Below are positions 62,890 to 64,000 of a stretch of DNA of 64,000 bases, piece by piece. The stretch covers positions 248,001 to 312,000 of the forward strand of contig NZ_SOBE01000001.1 in assembly GCF_004364285.1 (NCBI RefSeq), given 5' to 3'. Below the pieces are notes generated by a model. The model was given only the letters and a program-made list of their open reading frames with translations, was not told the DNA's origin and ran no database searches. The position numbers and the translations under genes are program-made. Origin of the DNA: Frigoribacterium sp. PhB116. GTDB taxonomy: Bacteria > Actinomycetota > Actinomycetes > Actinomycetales > Microbacteriaceae. The first letter of the stretch is position 1, and each line of letters begins with the position of its first letter.

Positions 62890-63494
62890 TGCGCCGCCGC
62901 ACCCTGCTCCTGTCCGGAGCCGGCGTGGTCGTGCTGGCCGCAGCCGTCGTGGTGGCCGTCGTCGTCACGACCGGGTCGAACGAGGCGACGGCCAGCGGAG
63001 GAGGGATCGACGCCCCTGCGTACGTCACGACCGAGACCGGTGCCCCGGCCGTCGAGCGCGACGGTGCCGCGGCGCCCGACGACCGCGTGCAGGCCGACGT
63101 GGTCCCGTTCGCCGACTCCGTCGACTACCCGGACGGCCTGACCGTCACCACGGAGGCGGTCGACCAGGGCACGGTGACCGCGACCGGCGCCGGCGTGGTC
63201 ACAGGGGCCCCCTACGTGGTCTTCGCCGTCACGGTGCACAACGGCACCGACGCGGACGTCGACCTCACGTCGGTCGTCCCGAGCCTGCGCGCGGGCAGCG
63301 ACGCGGTCCCCTCCGCACCGCTCTACGACGACGTCGACGTGGCCGACCTCGACAGCGTCGTCGCCGCGGGCGCCGACGTCACCGCCCGGTACGCCTTCGT
63401 CGTCCCGGCAGACCGCCGCGACCAGGCCACGCTCTACCTCGACCTGGACGGCGTCCACGCGCCGGCCACCTTCACGGGGAGCCTCCCCCGATGA
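62889..63494 (+). CDS. Membrane-anchored secreted protein, unknown
   Basis: 201 residues. N-terminal anchor MRRRTLLLSGAGVVVLAAAV, then a linker and a single beta-rich domain (YVVFAVTVHNGTDADVDLTS, YAFVVPADRRDQATLYLDLDG), resembling DUF4352-like immunoglobulin-type domains. One-base overlap with the transferase stop and ATGA overlap with the flippase gene, so it belongs to the cluster. Confidence 0.7.
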   Translation: MRRRTLLLSGAGVVVLAAAVVVAVVVTTGSNEATASGGGIDAPAYVTTETGAPAVERDGAAAPDDRVQADVVPFADSVDYPDGLTVTTEAVDQGTVTATGAGVVTGAPYVVFAVTVHNGTDADVDLTSVVPSLRAGSDAVPSAPLYDDVDVADLDSVVAAGADVTARYAFVVPADRRDQATLYLDLDGVHAPATFTGSLPR

Positions 63495-64000
63495 CCGTCT
63501 CGACGCACGACGGGGTGCGCCGGGAGGGCGCGGCCCCGGCGGCACGGCCTCGGCCGCGCCGCCGGTCGGACGTGCTCGGCGCGCTGGGCGGCCAGGGCAC
63601 GCAGGCGCTGCTCGGCCTCGCGGGGCAGATCGTCGCGGTGCGCCTGCTCGCGCCGTCGGACTGGGGCGTGTACGCCGTGCTGTACGGCGTCGTCGTCGTC
63701 TTCGCCGCCCTCGCCAGCGGCTTCGTCGGCGACTCGCTGACCGTGCTCGACCGTGGCTCCGCGGACGTCCGCCGCGGGCTCCTGGCCTGGGCTGCCGTCT
63801 GGTGCCTCGCCGCCCCGGCGGTCGCGGGCGTCGTGATCGGCGCCTCCGGCGTGCTCGAGCCGGCCCAGGCCGCCCTCTTCGCCCTCGCCGCAGGTGCCTT
63901 CGCCGCCGAGGAGGTCGCGCGACGCCTCCTGATGGCGCAGCTGCGCTTCTGGCGACTCGTCGTCGTCGACCTCACCGGCCTCGGCGCGCTGCTCGGCACG
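63491..64000 (+). CDS. Wzx-like polysaccharide flippase, N-terminal part
   Basis: The first 170 codons of a multi-helix protein; the window ends inside it. RRRSDVLGALGGQGTQALLG, AVRLLAPSDWGVYAVLYGVV and AAEEVARRLLMAQLRFWRLV match the oligosaccharide flippase (MATE-like) family. It should move the lipid-linked repeat unit across the membrane. ATGA coupled. Confidence 0.8.
   Translation, partial: MTVSTHDGVRREGAAPAARPRPRRRSDVLGALGGQGTQALLGLAGQIVAVRLLAPSDWGVYAVLYGVVVVFAALASGFVGDSLTVLDRGSADVRRGLLAWAAVWCLAAPAVAGVVIGASGVLEPAQAALFALAAGAFAAEEVARRLLMAQLRFWRLVVVDLTGLGALLGT

Overview
The window is very GC-rich chromosomal DNA from an actinobacterium. RbpA, mycothiol ligase MshC, PafB/PafC, a HelY-type helicase beside TatA/TatC, and frequent GTG starts and leaderless-type promoters (TANNNT 6-7 nt before the start codon) all fit the Actinobacteria. 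The gene set looks most like Microbacteriaceae; the family is inferred, not proven.

Left part (1-22 kb): conserved core. After an NfeD end, an SPFH protein and a glycerophosphodiesterase, the order rbpA | lnt - helY - tatC - tatA - pafC - pafB - FKBP lipoprotein - trmI ... PAC2 ... mshC - uppP - M20 peptidase - tRNA-Leu(GAG) follows an order known from other actinobacteria (M. tuberculosis Rv2050-Rv2141c). The mpa/dop/pup/prcBA/pafA genes that sit between trmI and pafB in M. tuberculosis are absent from this locus. An ABC exporter and a two-component system are inserted between PAC2 and mshC.

22-28.8 kb holds metabolic and housekeeping genes: two hormone-sensitive-lipase-type hydrolases, an aldo/keto reductase, type II NADH dehydrogenase, an MFS pump, and a small His-rich acidic protein.

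28.8-53.7 kb looks accessory. It has many small hypothetical and membrane proteins, two genes broken by apparent single-base deletions (an AraC regulator and a DUF2254 protein), three copies of a 72-bp palindromic repeat, several copies of a short GATCGNCTA repeat, a run of five tiny ORFs (four overlapping) followed by a strongly structured non-coding stretch, and a serine recombinase near its right edge. It also carries a CDF transporter with a lipoprotein, an SDR, a TrkH-type K+ transporter, an ABC exporter/two-component operon with a 54-residue membrane peptide, a MerR regulator divergent from an ACR3-like arsenite efflux gene, and an ECF sigma/anti-sigma pair next to a lipoprotein.

53.7-64 kb returns to core-like genes: an MFS transporter, an LLM flavin monooxygenase, a complete glycine betaine/choline-type ABC operon (permease-ATPase-permease-binding protein), a long GC-rich regulatory gap, then the start of an exopolysaccharide cluster (sugar transferase, anchored secreted protein, Wzx-like flippase cut by the window end).
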